From assembly GCA_011523515.1 (NCBI GenBank), contig WTGO01000069.1, positions 1 to 64,000 of the forward strand: 64,000 nucleotides of DNA. The letters are read 5' to 3'. The notes beneath the pieces are model-generated. The model was given only the letters and a program-made list of their open reading frames with translations, had not been told where the DNA came from and made no database searches. The translations under genes were made by a program, and so were the position numbers. The DNA comes from Chloroflexota bacterium (GTDB taxonomy: Bacteria; Chloroflexota; Anaerolineae; Aggregatilineales; Phototrophicaceae). Positions 47,143-55,118 of the stretch are shown here, one piece after another (positions within the stretch are counted from its first letter, which is position 1; every line of letters begins with the position of its first letter).

Positions 47143-48393
47143 ATGGCCTTCATGAAACTTGCCAAATCCGGCACACTCTCTCTCAACGAGACAATGCAAG
47201 ATATGCGGAATGCCGGGCGGCGCGTATTTCAATTTGGTTTTGGCGAATCGCCCTTTCCGCCGCCAAAACGCGTACAAGAAGCCTTGCGCGAGTGGGCGGG
47301 CCGCACTGAGTATACACCGGTCGCCGGTTTGCCACCCTTACGCGAAAAGATCGCCGAATTCCACCATGAAGCCGACCGCTATCCCATCGCAGCGGATCAA
47401 GTCTTGGTCGCGCCGGGTACGAAACCCTTGCTCTATAACATCATGCAGGCCTTCCAGCCTGGCGAAGTCTACTTGCTGGGACCGTCGTGGGTGTCTTATG
47501 CGCCGCAGGCCGCACTGGCTCGCCATCAAGTTGTGCCGATCCGCACCACATTTGAAGAGCGCTGGCGTGTAACTTCCGAATCATTGGAAGCGGCGATTCG
47601 GACGCACGGCCTGGCCGATCGCCAAAAACTGATGGTCCTGAACTATCCTGGCAATCCCGACGGCTTGAGCTACAGTCGCGCCGAGCTCGAAGGTTTGGCC
47701 GAGGTCATGCGCGCTCACGGCCTTTGGGTAGTCTCGGACGAAATCTACGCCTTGCTCGACCACACAGGCCAACATGTTTCACTCGCCACGATTTATCCAG
47801 AGCGTACGCTGGTGACGACCGGCGTATCCAAGTGGTGCGGCGCCGGCGGCTGGCGATTGGGCGCGCTGATCTTGCCGCCCCATGCGCCCAAAGCCCTTCT
47901 CGACGCGCTGATTGGCCTGGGCTCGGAAACCTATTCGTGCGCCCCGGCGCCGATACAAGGGGCTGCGCTAGCCGCCTACCAGCTGGATTCGGAAGTCCAT
48001 CAGTTTCTGAACGCCCAGCGGAAGGTGCTTTCGGCAATCGGCGCGGTAATCTATCGCTCGCTGGTGGATGCGGGCCTGCGCGTGCATCCGCCTCAGGGTG
48101 GCTTCTACCTGCTGCTGGACTTTAGCCCTTTTGCTGATCAGCTTGCGCGGCGCGGCCTGTCAAGCGACAAGCGGCTTTGCGAGCGCCTGCTTGAAGAGAG
48201 CGGCGTGGCGCTATTACCCGGCAGTTCCTTTGGCATGCAATCCGAAGCGCTTACCGCGCGACTGGCCTACGTCGACTTTGATGGGCGGGCAGCCCTGCGA
48301 GATTTCGCCGCATGCCAGTTTCGCGCCGCCCGTCATGCCGCCAATATGTTGCAAGGTATCGCCGAGATCAGCAATTGGTTACGCAGTTGTTGA
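47143..48393 (+). CDS. Class I/II PLP-dependent aminotransferase
   Basis: Aspartate-aminotransferase-fold enzyme, 416 residues from ATG at 47143. The ORF-track start at 47038 covers the promoter. Hallmarks: GFGESPFPPP near the N-terminus, NYPGNPDG, VSDEIYALLDH, and the Schiff-base lysine in TGVSKWCGAGGWRLG. The GGAGG 13 bases upstream is rather distant, so the second Met (47152) is also possible. Its last 26 bases overlap the convergent exporter gene. The substrate is unknown. Confidence 0.88.
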   Translation: MAFMKLAKSGTLSLNETMQDMRNAGRRVFQFGFGESPFPPPKRVQEALREWAGRTEYTPVAGLPPLREKIAEFHHEADRYPIAADQVLVAPGTKPLLYNIMQAFQPGEVYLLGPSWVSYAPQAALARHQVVPIRTTFEERWRVTSESLEAAIRTHGLADRQKLMVLNYPGNPDGLSYSRAELEGLAEVMRAHGLWVVSDEIYALLDHTGQHVSLATIYPERTLVTTGVSKWCGAGGWRLGALILPPHAPKALLDALIGLGSETYSCAPAPIQGAALAAYQLDSEVHQFLNAQRKVLSAIGAVIYRSLVDAGLRVHPPQGGFYLLLDFSPFADQLARRGLSSDKRLCERLLEESGVALLPGSSFGMQSEALTARLAYVDFDGRAALRDFAACQFRAARHAANMLQGIAEISNWLRSC

Positions 48394-49120
48394 GCAGAAG
48401 ATATACGCTCAAGACGAACAGCGGAATCATCATCATCCACTCAAAAACTTGTTGATTTATGCGATCAATCAGATAACGCGCGACCATCACCGCCGGCGGT
48501 ATCAGCACAAACACCCAGGCGATGCCGAGTAAGCGCTCGACATCAAACAGGCCGATCAGAACAAAACCGGGCAGCTTGGTCAAGTTCATAACGGTGAAAA
48601 ACAGCGTTGTCGTGCCGATAAAGCGTCGCGGCGTCATCTTGGGTTGCAGCAGCAAGTAAGCCGTGAAAGGCGGCGCCCCAACGTTGGCAAGCGTCGAGCC
48701 AAATCCCGATGCCAATCCGGCGAAATAGCCGTGCCATTTGCGAGGGCGGTATGTCAACGCGGCCAGGCGGTCGCTGGCGATCTTGAATACAAGGGCGAGC
48801 AGCGTCAAGCCGCCGATGACGCGCTTCAGTGTAAGGGCATCAATGTCCTTAAGCACGACTGCGCCCAAGACCACGCCGAGCAATCCGGGCAGGATCATGA
48901 GGCTGATATAGTGCCGATCCCACTGCTTCCAGTAGAAAAAGAGAGCGAAGCCATCGGCGAATATGAGCAAAGGCAAGACCAAAACAACGGCGACCTGCGG
49001 TTCGATGAACAGGGTCAGAATTGGTACTGTCAGCGCGACCGGCACTGGACCGCCCAGACCGCCTTTTGAAAAGCCGATCAAGATGCCTACCAGCGCGAAC
49101 ACAAGAACTTCGTTCGTCAA
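48368..49120 (-). CDS. TauE/SafE family anion exporter
   Basis: Integral membrane protein of 250 residues, about eight hydrophobic segments, in the family thought to export sulfite, sulfoacetate and similar anions. The repeat signature is seen at FALVGILIGFSKGGLGGPVPVAL and again at YFAGLASGFGSTLANVGAPPF. Start TTG at 49120 with only a weak AAAGA upstream. In a genome region rich in sulfatases, export of sulfite or sulfate is a reasonable role, although the gene is 10 kb away from the sulfatase operon. Confidence 0.88.
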   Translation of the reverse strand: MTNEVLVFALVGILIGFSKGGLGGPVPVALTVPILTLFIEPQVAVVLVLPLLIFADGFALFFYWKQWDRHYISLMILPGLLGVVLGAVVLKDIDALTLKRVIGGLTLLALVFKIASDRLAALTYRPRKWHGYFAGLASGFGSTLANVGAPPFTAYLLLQPKMTPRRFIGTTTLFFTVMNLTKLPGFVLIGLFDVERLLGIAWVFVLIPPAVMVARYLIDRINQQVFEWMMMIPLFVLSVYLLLNNCVTNC

Positions 49121-49156
49121 AGCCGAATCTTTTCACAAGCGATTTGAGCCGCAGAC

Positions 49157-49192
49157 ATTATACTGTATTTGCAGTCTAGTTCCGACTGTCGG
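49157..49192 (-). promoter_or_regulatory. Promoter of the exporter gene with a palindromic operator candidate
   Basis: Minus-strand perfect -10 TATAAT at 49157-49162. Where a -35 would lie is an 11-base palindrome CCGAC-T-GTCGG (49182-49192). The leader would be about 35 nt. Confidence 0.35.
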
Positions 49193-49265
49193 GCGACGTG
49201 ACGGCATATTTGGCTGCCGCATTTTTGCGGGGGCCAAGCGCGTTAGAATCAGGTTAATACGACAC

Positions 49266-50081
49266 ATGGGAGAATCCGCCTTGGACATCAAGCAACTGAA
49301 TGACGAAGGTCGTGACCTGTGGAACCGCAAAGCGCGCTTCTGGGATGACCTGTATGGCGTTACGGGCAACAACTTTCATCGCCAGTTGGTCGAGCCCAGC
49401 GTGCTGCAGCTGCTCGACCTGCGCGCCGGCGAATCCGTCCTTGATGCCGGTTGCGGCAATGGCGTAATGGCGCGGCGGCTGGTCCGGGACGGCGCGGTGG
49501 TGACGGCCTTCGACTACAGCGAAGCGATGCTGGAGCTCGCGCGTACTCGCGACCGCGCGGCCGGCGTTCGCGTGGATTACCGCCTCATCGACGCGACTGA
49601 CGAAGCAGCGCTTCTGCAACTGGGAGCGCGGCGCTTCGACGCGATTACTTGTTCGATGGCCTTGATGGACATGCCGGCGATCAATCCGCTGTTTGCGGCG
49701 GCCAGCCAACTGCTGAAGCCGGACGGCCGTTTGGTCTTCGCGACCATGCACCCGGCTTTTAATTCCAACAATCCGGTTTTCCTGCATGAGAAAGAGGACC
49801 GCGACGGCGACGTCAGCGAGCACTATGCGCTGAAGCTGCGCGCTTATCTTGACATGCCGCCGGTCAAGGGTTCGGGCGCGCCCGGCGAACCAACGCCGCA
49901 TTATTACTATCATCGCCCGCTTGGCGATATGCTCAACGCCGCCTTCGCCGCGGGATTCGTCCTCGACGCCTTGCTCGAGCCGGCATTTGAGGACGAAATT
50001 TCGGCCAAGGCGAGCAGTCTCGATTGGACCAGGTTTCGCCAATTCCCGCCCATTCTCAGTGGGCGCTTGCGACCGCGCTAA
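49266..50081 (+). CDS. SAM-dependent class I methyltransferase
   Basis: Small-molecule methyltransferase, 271 residues from ATG 49266. A TTG at 49281 has GGGAG eight bases upstream and is an equally good start. SAM motif I is VLDAGCGNGVMARRL, the strand-2 acidic region is VTAFDYSEAML, motif II is FDAITCSMALMDMP, and LLKPDGRLVFATMHPAF is motif III. The ORF-track start at 48963 is inside the antisense exporter gene. A stem-loop (TTGGC-CCGC/GCGG-GCCAA) lies at 49210-49237 upstream. The target is unknown. Its stop overlaps the convergent B3/B4 gene by 4 bases. Confidence 0.87.
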   Translation: MGESALDIKQLNDEGRDLWNRKARFWDDLYGVTGNNFHRQLVEPSVLQLLDLRAGESVLDAGCGNGVMARRLVRDGAVVTAFDYSEAMLELARTRDRAAGVRVDYRLIDATDEAALLQLGARRFDAITCSMALMDMPAINPLFAAASQLLKPDGRLVFATMHPAFNSNNPVFLHEKEDRDGDVSEHYALKLRAYLDMPPVKGSGAPGEPTPHYYYHRPLGDMLNAAFAAGFVLDALLEPAFEDEISAKASSLDWTRFRQFPPILSGRLRPR

Positions 50082-50779
50082 AGGGAGGGATTCCCTCCAT
50101 CGAGTACGCCGGATTTGTAATCTCCGCCGGCGAATTCGTTCAGCAGCGCCAATAAATCGCCCAGGGCGGATTCGATGTCGGCGCCGCCGCCAGCATGATG
50201 CGCCTCAACCGTGATGACGGCGTCGGTCGTGCCGGCATTGGCGGCGCTGGTTGCGCTCTGCCGCCAGCACCAACGGCGCGCCACGACCATCTTGTTCTCA
50301 TCAGAGAAGACGACTTCGCCAACTTCCGGGCGCATCGCTTCGCCGCTGGCGAGTTCTGTATACAGCTCGCTGCCGTCGGAGTAGTGTACGGTGATCGGCG
50401 TCGCAATCTGGCGCGTGTCGAAGATAGCGACCGGCAAGCCATAGCGGATGCTGACGAGATTGCCGATGTCGACCAAGGTGTTTATGACCGGGATATCCCC
50501 TTTCTTGGTCAGACGTCGCAGTAAGGCTTCGGCGGCGCTGCGATATTTGGTAGGCGATACGCCAAATGCGCTGAACGCTCGCCGCCAGGCGCTCAGAGAC
50601 GGCAGCTCGCTCAGAGGCGTTTCGCCTATCCGCGACTTGACCGCAGCTTGTTCCGCCTGGTAGCGGTCTCTCAGCGCCGCCGTTGTCGGCGCGTTGGTTA
50701 CGCCCCGCGCGACAATGGCCCCGCCCGTGAGATTCGGATAATTGCTTGTGATCTGCTTGTCATATTGAAAGCTCGTCAT
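50078..50779 (-). CDS. B3/B4 tRNA-binding (PheT-like editing) domain protein
   Basis: 233 residues with a stand-alone B3/B4 domain like that of the phenylalanyl-tRNA synthetase beta chain. Typical segments are LSAWRRAFSAFGVSPTKYRSAAEALLRR and LVDIGNLVSIRYGLPVAIFD. The domain can hydrolyse mischarged tRNA or free substrates, but stand-alone versions are poorly studied. The MFS transporter gene stops 2 bases downstream of this gene's start region on the same strand, so the two are probably co-transcribed. Confidence 0.85.
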   Translation of the reverse strand: MTSFQYDKQITSNYPNLTGGAIVARGVTNAPTTAALRDRYQAEQAAVKSRIGETPLSELPSLSAWRRAFSAFGVSPTKYRSAAEALLRRLTKKGDIPVINTLVDIGNLVSIRYGLPVAIFDTRQIATPITVHYSDGSELYTELASGEAMRPEVGEVVFSDENKMVVARRWCWRQSATSAANAGTTDAVITVEAHHAGGGADIESALGDLLALLNEFAGGDYKSGVLDGGNPSL

Positions 50780-50780
50780 C

Positions 50781-52079
50781 CTAACCTCCTGCGGCCAATT
50801 CCGGGGCGGCCGCTACCTTTCCGATCTTGTTTTTGTCCAGCCAATAGACAATGCGCAGCCATAGGACCAGCGGCACGACCGCGGCCAGCGCCGAAGCATA
50901 AACGATCGCTCGCATGCCGCCGTCGCCCACGGCGTCGATTGCCAAGCCGACCACGAGAATGCCCAGGGTCTGCACCAACTCGAATCCGGCGAAATCCAGC
51001 GAAAACATACGGCCCAGGTACTCGTCATGCACCTGCTGTTGGATAATCACCGAGCTATACGTCCAATTGATCGAGCCGCCCATCGCCCGTACGACCACCG
51101 CCAGCGCCAGAAACTCCAGCGACGGCGCCATACCCCAAAACAGCCAGCCCAAGGCAATCAAGGCGAAGCCGACCCCGATCAGCCGGCGCAGCACCCGTAC
51201 CGAATCGTCGCTGAAGCGATTGGCGATCAGCGGGCCGATGATGGCGCCCACACCGAAAGCGGCCCAGAGAATTGCCATCGAAGTGATACCCCGGTCGCCG
51301 AGGACAAAAACCTGTGTGCCGAAGAAGATGAGCAACGCGTCCGAGCTGGTGATGCTCTGGCCGGCTTTTACCATTAGCGCGGCAGCTGTCTCCGGATGAC
51401 GCCGCAAATAGCGAAAGCCATCCATGACGGTTCGTTCGGCCTTGTCCCTGACTTCGCGCGGCTGCTGACCGATTTCGGAGCGCGGGCTGTCCGGTATTAC
51501 GATTAGCATGACCAAAATCGCCGACAAGACGAAGGTCATGGCGTCTATGAGCAGAGCGATCTGCGTTCCGAAGATCTCCGCCACCAGCCCGCCGCTGATG
51601 GCGCCGACCGCCAACATGGCCGACCAGGTGACACTGCTGAGCGTATTGCCGACGATGAGCTGATGCCGGTACAAAATGCTGGGCATAATGGCGTTGCGCG
51701 CCGGCTCAAAGACCGAGGATATCAAGAATTGGATGATGACTACCACGTAGATCAGCGGCAGGTAATCGCGGCTCTGAGAGGCAAATAGCAGGCCCAGGAC
51801 CGCAACCGCGCGCAGCAGATCGCTGAGGATGAGCAGGCGCTTGCGGTCGAAGCGGTCCGCCAGCACACCGGCCCAGGGCCGCACAAGCAGCGGCGGCAGC
51901 ATGCGGGCGATCAGGAATCCGCTGACCGCAATGCCTTGATATCCGGTTCCCTCAGTGTAGGAAATAATCAGCGCCGAGACGACGATGGTGCTAAACCAGT
52001 CGCCCAACAGGCTGACGAGCTGCGCCCCCCATAGCTTGGCGAAATCACGATTGCTGTTGAGAAGTCTGATGTAATCCAT
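50781..52079 (-). CDS. MFS transporter (EntS/MFS_3 type)
   Basis: Proton-driven efflux-type carrier, 432 residues with about 12 membrane segments. The start at 52079 (MDYIRLLNSNRDFAKLWGAQL) is the normal family N-terminus. The ORF-track start at 52139 adds 20 unlikely residues. The MFS loop 2-3 motif appears as GVLADRFDRKRLLILSD. The substrate cannot be predicted. First gene of a pair with the B3/B4 protein. Confidence 0.88.
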   Translation of the reverse strand: MDYIRLLNSNRDFAKLWGAQLVSLLGDWFSTIVVSALIISYTEGTGYQGIAVSGFLIARMLPPLLVRPWAGVLADRFDRKRLLILSDLLRAVAVLGLLFASQSRDYLPLIYVVVIIQFLISSVFEPARNAIMPSILYRHQLIVGNTLSSVTWSAMLAVGAISGGLVAEIFGTQIALLIDAMTFVLSAILVMLIVIPDSPRSEIGQQPREVRDKAERTVMDGFRYLRRHPETAAALMVKAGQSITSSDALLIFFGTQVFVLGDRGITSMAILWAAFGVGAIIGPLIANRFSDDSVRVLRRLIGVGFALIALGWLFWGMAPSLEFLALAVVVRAMGGSINWTYSSVIIQQQVHDEYLGRMFSLDFAGFELVQTLGILVVGLAIDAVGDGGMRAIVYASALAAVVPLVLWLRIVYWLDKNKIGKVAAAPELAAGG

Positions 52080-52244
52080 AGGCGGTCTCGCGAGTGGAGC
52101 GTCAGTGTACAGCACATCGTTGAGGGTTGCACGGCGCAAACGCCAGCCCGGCGGACAAACTTCTCAACCACTCCCGATTTGCGGCAGGGTTCAGGCGCCG
52201 CTAGACTTACCTAGAATTGACTCAATGCCAGTCGGGGATATGAG

Positions 52245-52640
52245 ATGGAGAGCCTGTTATACGTTGGCGTCGGCGGCTTCCTCGGCGCTAACGCTCGTTA
52301 TCTGCTGTCGCTCGGCTCGAATCATGTACTTACTCCATTATTGGGTAATTTCCCGTATGGAACGCTGGTGGTCAACGTCGCTGGTTCATTTGGATTGGCG
52401 CTTTTTGGCATCTGGTTCGGCGCGCGTACCGGATTGTCGCCTCAGTTGCGCTTGCTGATTGGCAGCGGCTTCTTCGGCGCCTTCACCACCTTTTCGGCTT
52501 TCGCCAATGAAAGCTACATCTTGGCCGACGATGGCAGAATTACGCTGTTTCTGCTCAATGCGATGCTGAATTATGGCTTATGCTTATTAGGTGTCGCGTT
52601 CGGTATCCTGCTGGGGAGCCGACTCTTTGGCGCGGCCTGA
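52245..52640 (+). CDS. crcB: Fluoride-specific ion channel FluC/CrcB
   Basis: Small membrane channel that lets fluoride leave the cell, 131 residues with four membrane helices. Family motifs are all seen: GGFLGANARYLLS, PYGTLVVNVAGSF with the pore Asn, and GFFGAFTTFSAFANE with the TTFS track. A single copy means a dual-topology homodimer. GGGGA lies seven bases from the ATG. I find no fluoride riboswitch upstream. Confidence 0.94.
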   Translation: MESLLYVGVGGFLGANARYLLSLGSNHVLTPLLGNFPYGTLVVNVAGSFGLALFGIWFGARTGLSPQLRLLIGSGFFGAFTTFSAFANESYILADDGRITLFLLNAMLNYGLCLLGVAFGILLGSRLFGAA

Positions 52641-52677
52641 TTGCTGCTGATCGCTTGACGATTGTTTTGCCGATTTC

Positions 52678-53496
52678 ATGACCGAAGACATCATCAAAGT
52701 AATTGTCCTGGCGCTTGTCGAGGGCGTGACCGAGTTCCTACCGGTATCATCCACGGGGCATCTCATTGTAGGTACGTCGCTGCTTGGCCTAAATGGCATG
52801 GGCGCGGTATTCGAGGTATTCATTCAATTCGGCGCCGTCTTGGCAGTTGTGATGTACCACCGCAAGACCTTGTACGGGCACACAGTTAAACTCACATCAT
52901 CGCCCGACGTGCGCCGATTCTGGTCGCTGGTGGCGCTCAGTTGTTTGCCCGCCGTGCTGCTGGGCCTCTTGGCGGGCGAGCACATCGGGCGACTGCTGTT
53001 CTCGCCCCGAGTCGTGGCCATATCGTTAATTGCCGGCGGCGTCGTATTCCTAATTGTAGAGCGCCTGCCCATCTTTCAGTCCCGCGCGACGGATCAGGGC
53101 AGTATCACGCAGATCACAATGAAACAGGCGCTCCTGGTCGGCCTGGTTCAAATCCTGGCGCTGATACCTGGCGTGTCCCGTTCCGGCAGCTCGATAATCG
53201 GCGGCATCTTGTCCGGCCTGGATCGGCGACAAGCAACGGAATACTCATTTTTCCTGGCCATTCCATTATTAGGCGGCGCGACGCTCTACCGTCTGGTCAC
53301 AGTGATTTATACGCTCGACCATGGCGAACTATTCTTATTGATGCTTGGCGCGGTCTTTTCTTCGGTATTCGCCTGGCTATCTATGGATTGGCTCTTGAGA
53401 TTTGTCTCCAACAACAGCTTTGTTGTATTTGGCTACTATCGTATTCTAGCCGGCTTGCTGATACTTGCCGCCGTCGCTTCCGGATTGATCTCCTGA
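52678..53496 (+). CDS. uppP: Undecaprenyl-diphosphate phosphatase UppP/BacA
   Basis: Recycles the undecaprenyl lipid carrier for cell-wall synthesis. 272 residues, about eight membrane segments. Catalytic motifs EGVTEFLPVSSTGH (residues 15-28) and PGVSRSGSSIIGGIL near residue 163 are complete. It is 37 bases after crcB on the same strand, without a good ribosome-binding site, so it may depend on upstream translation. Confidence 0.95.
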   Translation: MTEDIIKVIVLALVEGVTEFLPVSSTGHLIVGTSLLGLNGMGAVFEVFIQFGAVLAVVMYHRKTLYGHTVKLTSSPDVRRFWSLVALSCLPAVLLGLLAGEHIGRLLFSPRVVAISLIAGGVVFLIVERLPIFQSRATDQGSITQITMKQALLVGLVQILALIPGVSRSGSSIIGGILSGLDRRQATEYSFFLAIPLLGGATLYRLVTVIYTLDHGELFLLMLGAVFSSVFAWLSMDWLLRFVSNNSFVVFGYYRILAGLLILAAVASGLIS

Positions 53497-53540
53497 ATAG
53501 CGGAAACGAATCAGTCAAACAAATATTGTCCCATTCTCGT

Positions 53541-53569
53541 TTGTCCGTTATTTCGTCTCTACCTATAAT
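53541..53569 (+). promoter_or_regulatory. Predicted promoter of the LysM protein gene
   Basis: TTGTCC (4 of 6), 17-base spacer, perfect TATAAT at 53564-53569. The start would be near 53576, giving a leader of about 93 nt. Confidence 0.55.
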
Positions 53570-53668
53570 GAACTGCAAGGATGTATATCGCATCTCCGGC
53601 GTTTGCGGTCAAGCAGGAAGCGGTCAATGTATTTGTTGATTGCATCTGCGATGAGGAGTAGCCGATTG

Positions 53669-54559
53669 ATGTCTGACTTTTACCGGCGCTTTCAACTCAT
53701 GCTGCTGCTGACAGCAGTTGTCTTGCTAGCGAGCGCCTGCTTTCGCGATACCTCCGAGGCGATCCAGAATCAGCCTGTCGCGCGCGAAAATCCTTCGCCG
53801 ACGGCTGTTCAGAACGAAGAGCCGACAGCGCTCCCGCCCACGGCTACGGTGGAACTCGTAGCGACTGAGTTGCAAGCGACCGAGCCGGTAGCTGATCAAT
53901 TTGCGCTTACGGCGACCGCCCTGATTGCTCTGCAGACCCAGTCAGTTGCTGGAGCGGATTCCTCGACAAACAGCGGCGCGACAGCCGGCGAAATAAGGGC
54001 AGGCCAAACGGCGGCCATCCAACTGCCCCGCGCGACCATCCCGCCGGGGGAGGACTGCGCGCATGAGATTCGCGCCGGTGAGACCTTGTTCCAACTCTCG
54101 CTGGCATACGGGGTGACGGTTGACGCCATCGCTGCAGCGAGTGGAATCGACAACCCGGATCGGATCGCCGTCGGACAACATATCACGATTCCACTTTGCG
54201 GCACGACTGGCTTTATCCCGCCGCCAACATCGTTACCGACCGCGACGCTGAGCCCGGCTGCCATTCTGGCAACGAGCGAACCGGAAGAACTTGAAATCGC
54301 CAGCAGCGATGACACGCGCAGCGCCCTGATCGAGCAAGCGCAAGCGGCGCTTCTTGATAATGCGGTGCCGCAGCCGGGTGAAGTCTTTGGCGCTCAGGCT
54401 GCCGCGGCGACGCCCAGCCAAACCTATACCGTGCAGCAGAACGACACCTTATTCGAGATTGCAATCCAGTTTGGGACGACCGTGGAAATCCTTGCTGCGC
54501 TGAACAATATCGCCAATGTCGACAGCTTAAACGCGGGTGATGTTCTGCATATTCCCTAA
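53669..54559 (+). CDS. LysM-domain cell-surface protein, probable lipoprotein
   Basis: 296 residues from ATG at 53669 (GAGGAG about 10 bases upstream; the ORF-track start adds 22 residues). A signal segment FQLMLLLTAVVLLASAC ends in a lipobox-like ASAC. It is followed by a Pro/Thr/Ala-rich linker (PTAVQNEEPTALPPTATVEL). Two LysM modules follow: EIRAGETLFQLSLAYGVTVD (about residues 131-175) and YTVQQNDTLFEIAIQFGTTV at the C-terminus. LysM binds N-acetylglucosamine in peptidoglycan, so the protein is probably wall-attached. It has no catalytic domain. Confidence 0.87.
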   Translation: MSDFYRRFQLMLLLTAVVLLASACFRDTSEAIQNQPVARENPSPTAVQNEEPTALPPTATVELVATELQATEPVADQFALTATALIALQTQSVAGADSSTNSGATAGEIRAGQTAAIQLPRATIPPGEDCAHEIRAGETLFQLSLAYGVTVDAIAAASGIDNPDRIAVGQHITIPLCGTTGFIPPPTSLPTATLSPAAILATSEPEELEIASSDDTRSALIEQAQAALLDNAVPQPGEVFGAQAAAATPSQTYTVQQNDTLFEIAIQFGTTVEILAALNNIANVDSLNAGDVLHIP

Positions 54560-54628
54560 GCCGGCAGTATTTCAGTTGCGCTTGTTCCGCCTCAACTGAA
54601 ATGGAATCCGCCAGACACGGGCTTGCTC

Positions 54629-54658
54629 TTGCCTTGTCAAGGCAGGCTGTGCTACAAT
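54629..54658 (+). promoter_or_regulatory. Predicted promoter of rplS
   Basis: TTGCCT (4 of 6), 18-base spacer and an extended -10, TGCTACAAT (TACAAT 5 of 6). The start would be near 54665, about 55 nt before rplS. Confidence 0.55.
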
Positions 54659-54683
54659 GCCGCGACTTCTGATAAACAAGCAA

Positions 54684-54697
54684 GCGCCTTCGGGCGC
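54684..54697 (+). promoter_or_regulatory. UUCG hairpin in the rplS leader
   Basis: GCGCC-TTCG-GGCGC, a 5-bp stem closed by a very stable C(UUCG)G tetraloop, in the short leader between the promoter and the L19 start. Ribosomal protein leaders often autoregulate; whether L19 binds this one is unknown. Confidence 0.4.
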
Positions 54698-54719
54698 ATT
54701 TCTGCGAGGGCGTGCCGCC

Positions 54720-55064
54720 ATGAGCCAGGAATTGATGCAAGCGCTGGTTGCCGAGAACAATCGGCATCCGAAAATCGAATCAGGCGATACCGTGAAAGTT
54801 CATGTACGTATCGTCGAAGGAACTCGCGAGCGGGTGCAGGTATTCCAGGGTGCCGTAATTCGGGCGCGCAAAGGCGGCAACGAAGCCAACTTCACCGTTC
54901 GGCGCATCGCCAGCCATGGCGTCGGTGTAGAACGCACCTTTTTGTTGCACAGCCCACGTGTCGAAAAGGTCGAGATACTGCGTCGAGCCAAGGTGCGTCG
55001 GGCGCAACTCTATTATCTGCGAGACCGCCGCGGCAAGTCCGCGCGCCTAAAAGAACGCCGCTAA
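54720..55064 (+). CDS. rplS: 50S ribosomal protein L19
   Basis: Large-subunit protein at the 30S-50S interface, 114 residues, normal length. The start at 54720 gives [14 protein letters not shown]. The ORF-track extension covers the leader hairpin. The family signature [22 protein letters not shown] and the C-terminal [24 protein letters not shown] are complete. The gene stands alone between its own promoter and terminator, without trmD or rimM. Confidence 0.97.
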   Translation: MSQELMQALVAENNRHPKIESGDTVKVHVRIVEGTRERVQVFQGAVIRARKGGNEANFTVRRIASHGVGVERTFLLHSPRVEKVEILRRAKVRRAQLYYLRDRRGKSARLKERR

Positions 55065-55094
55065 GTCCCTAGCGGTTTCAGCAAGTTGATTCAG

Positions 55095-55118
55095 GACGCG
55101 CTACGGCGCGTCTTTTTT
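55095..55118 (+). terminator. Rho-independent terminator of rplS
   Basis: GACGCGC-TACG-GCGCGTC, a perfect 7-bp stem closed by a UACG tetraloop, followed by TTTTTT. It overlaps the last codons of the convergent gene, whose own transcript lacks a T tract here. Confidence 0.85.

Noticed and set aside
52140-52244. Possible fluoride riboswitch upstream of crcB
   Set aside because: The conserved crcB-motif pseudoknot sequence (starting near GGNGATGG) is not present, and the gap is only 105 bases after the divergent MFS start.
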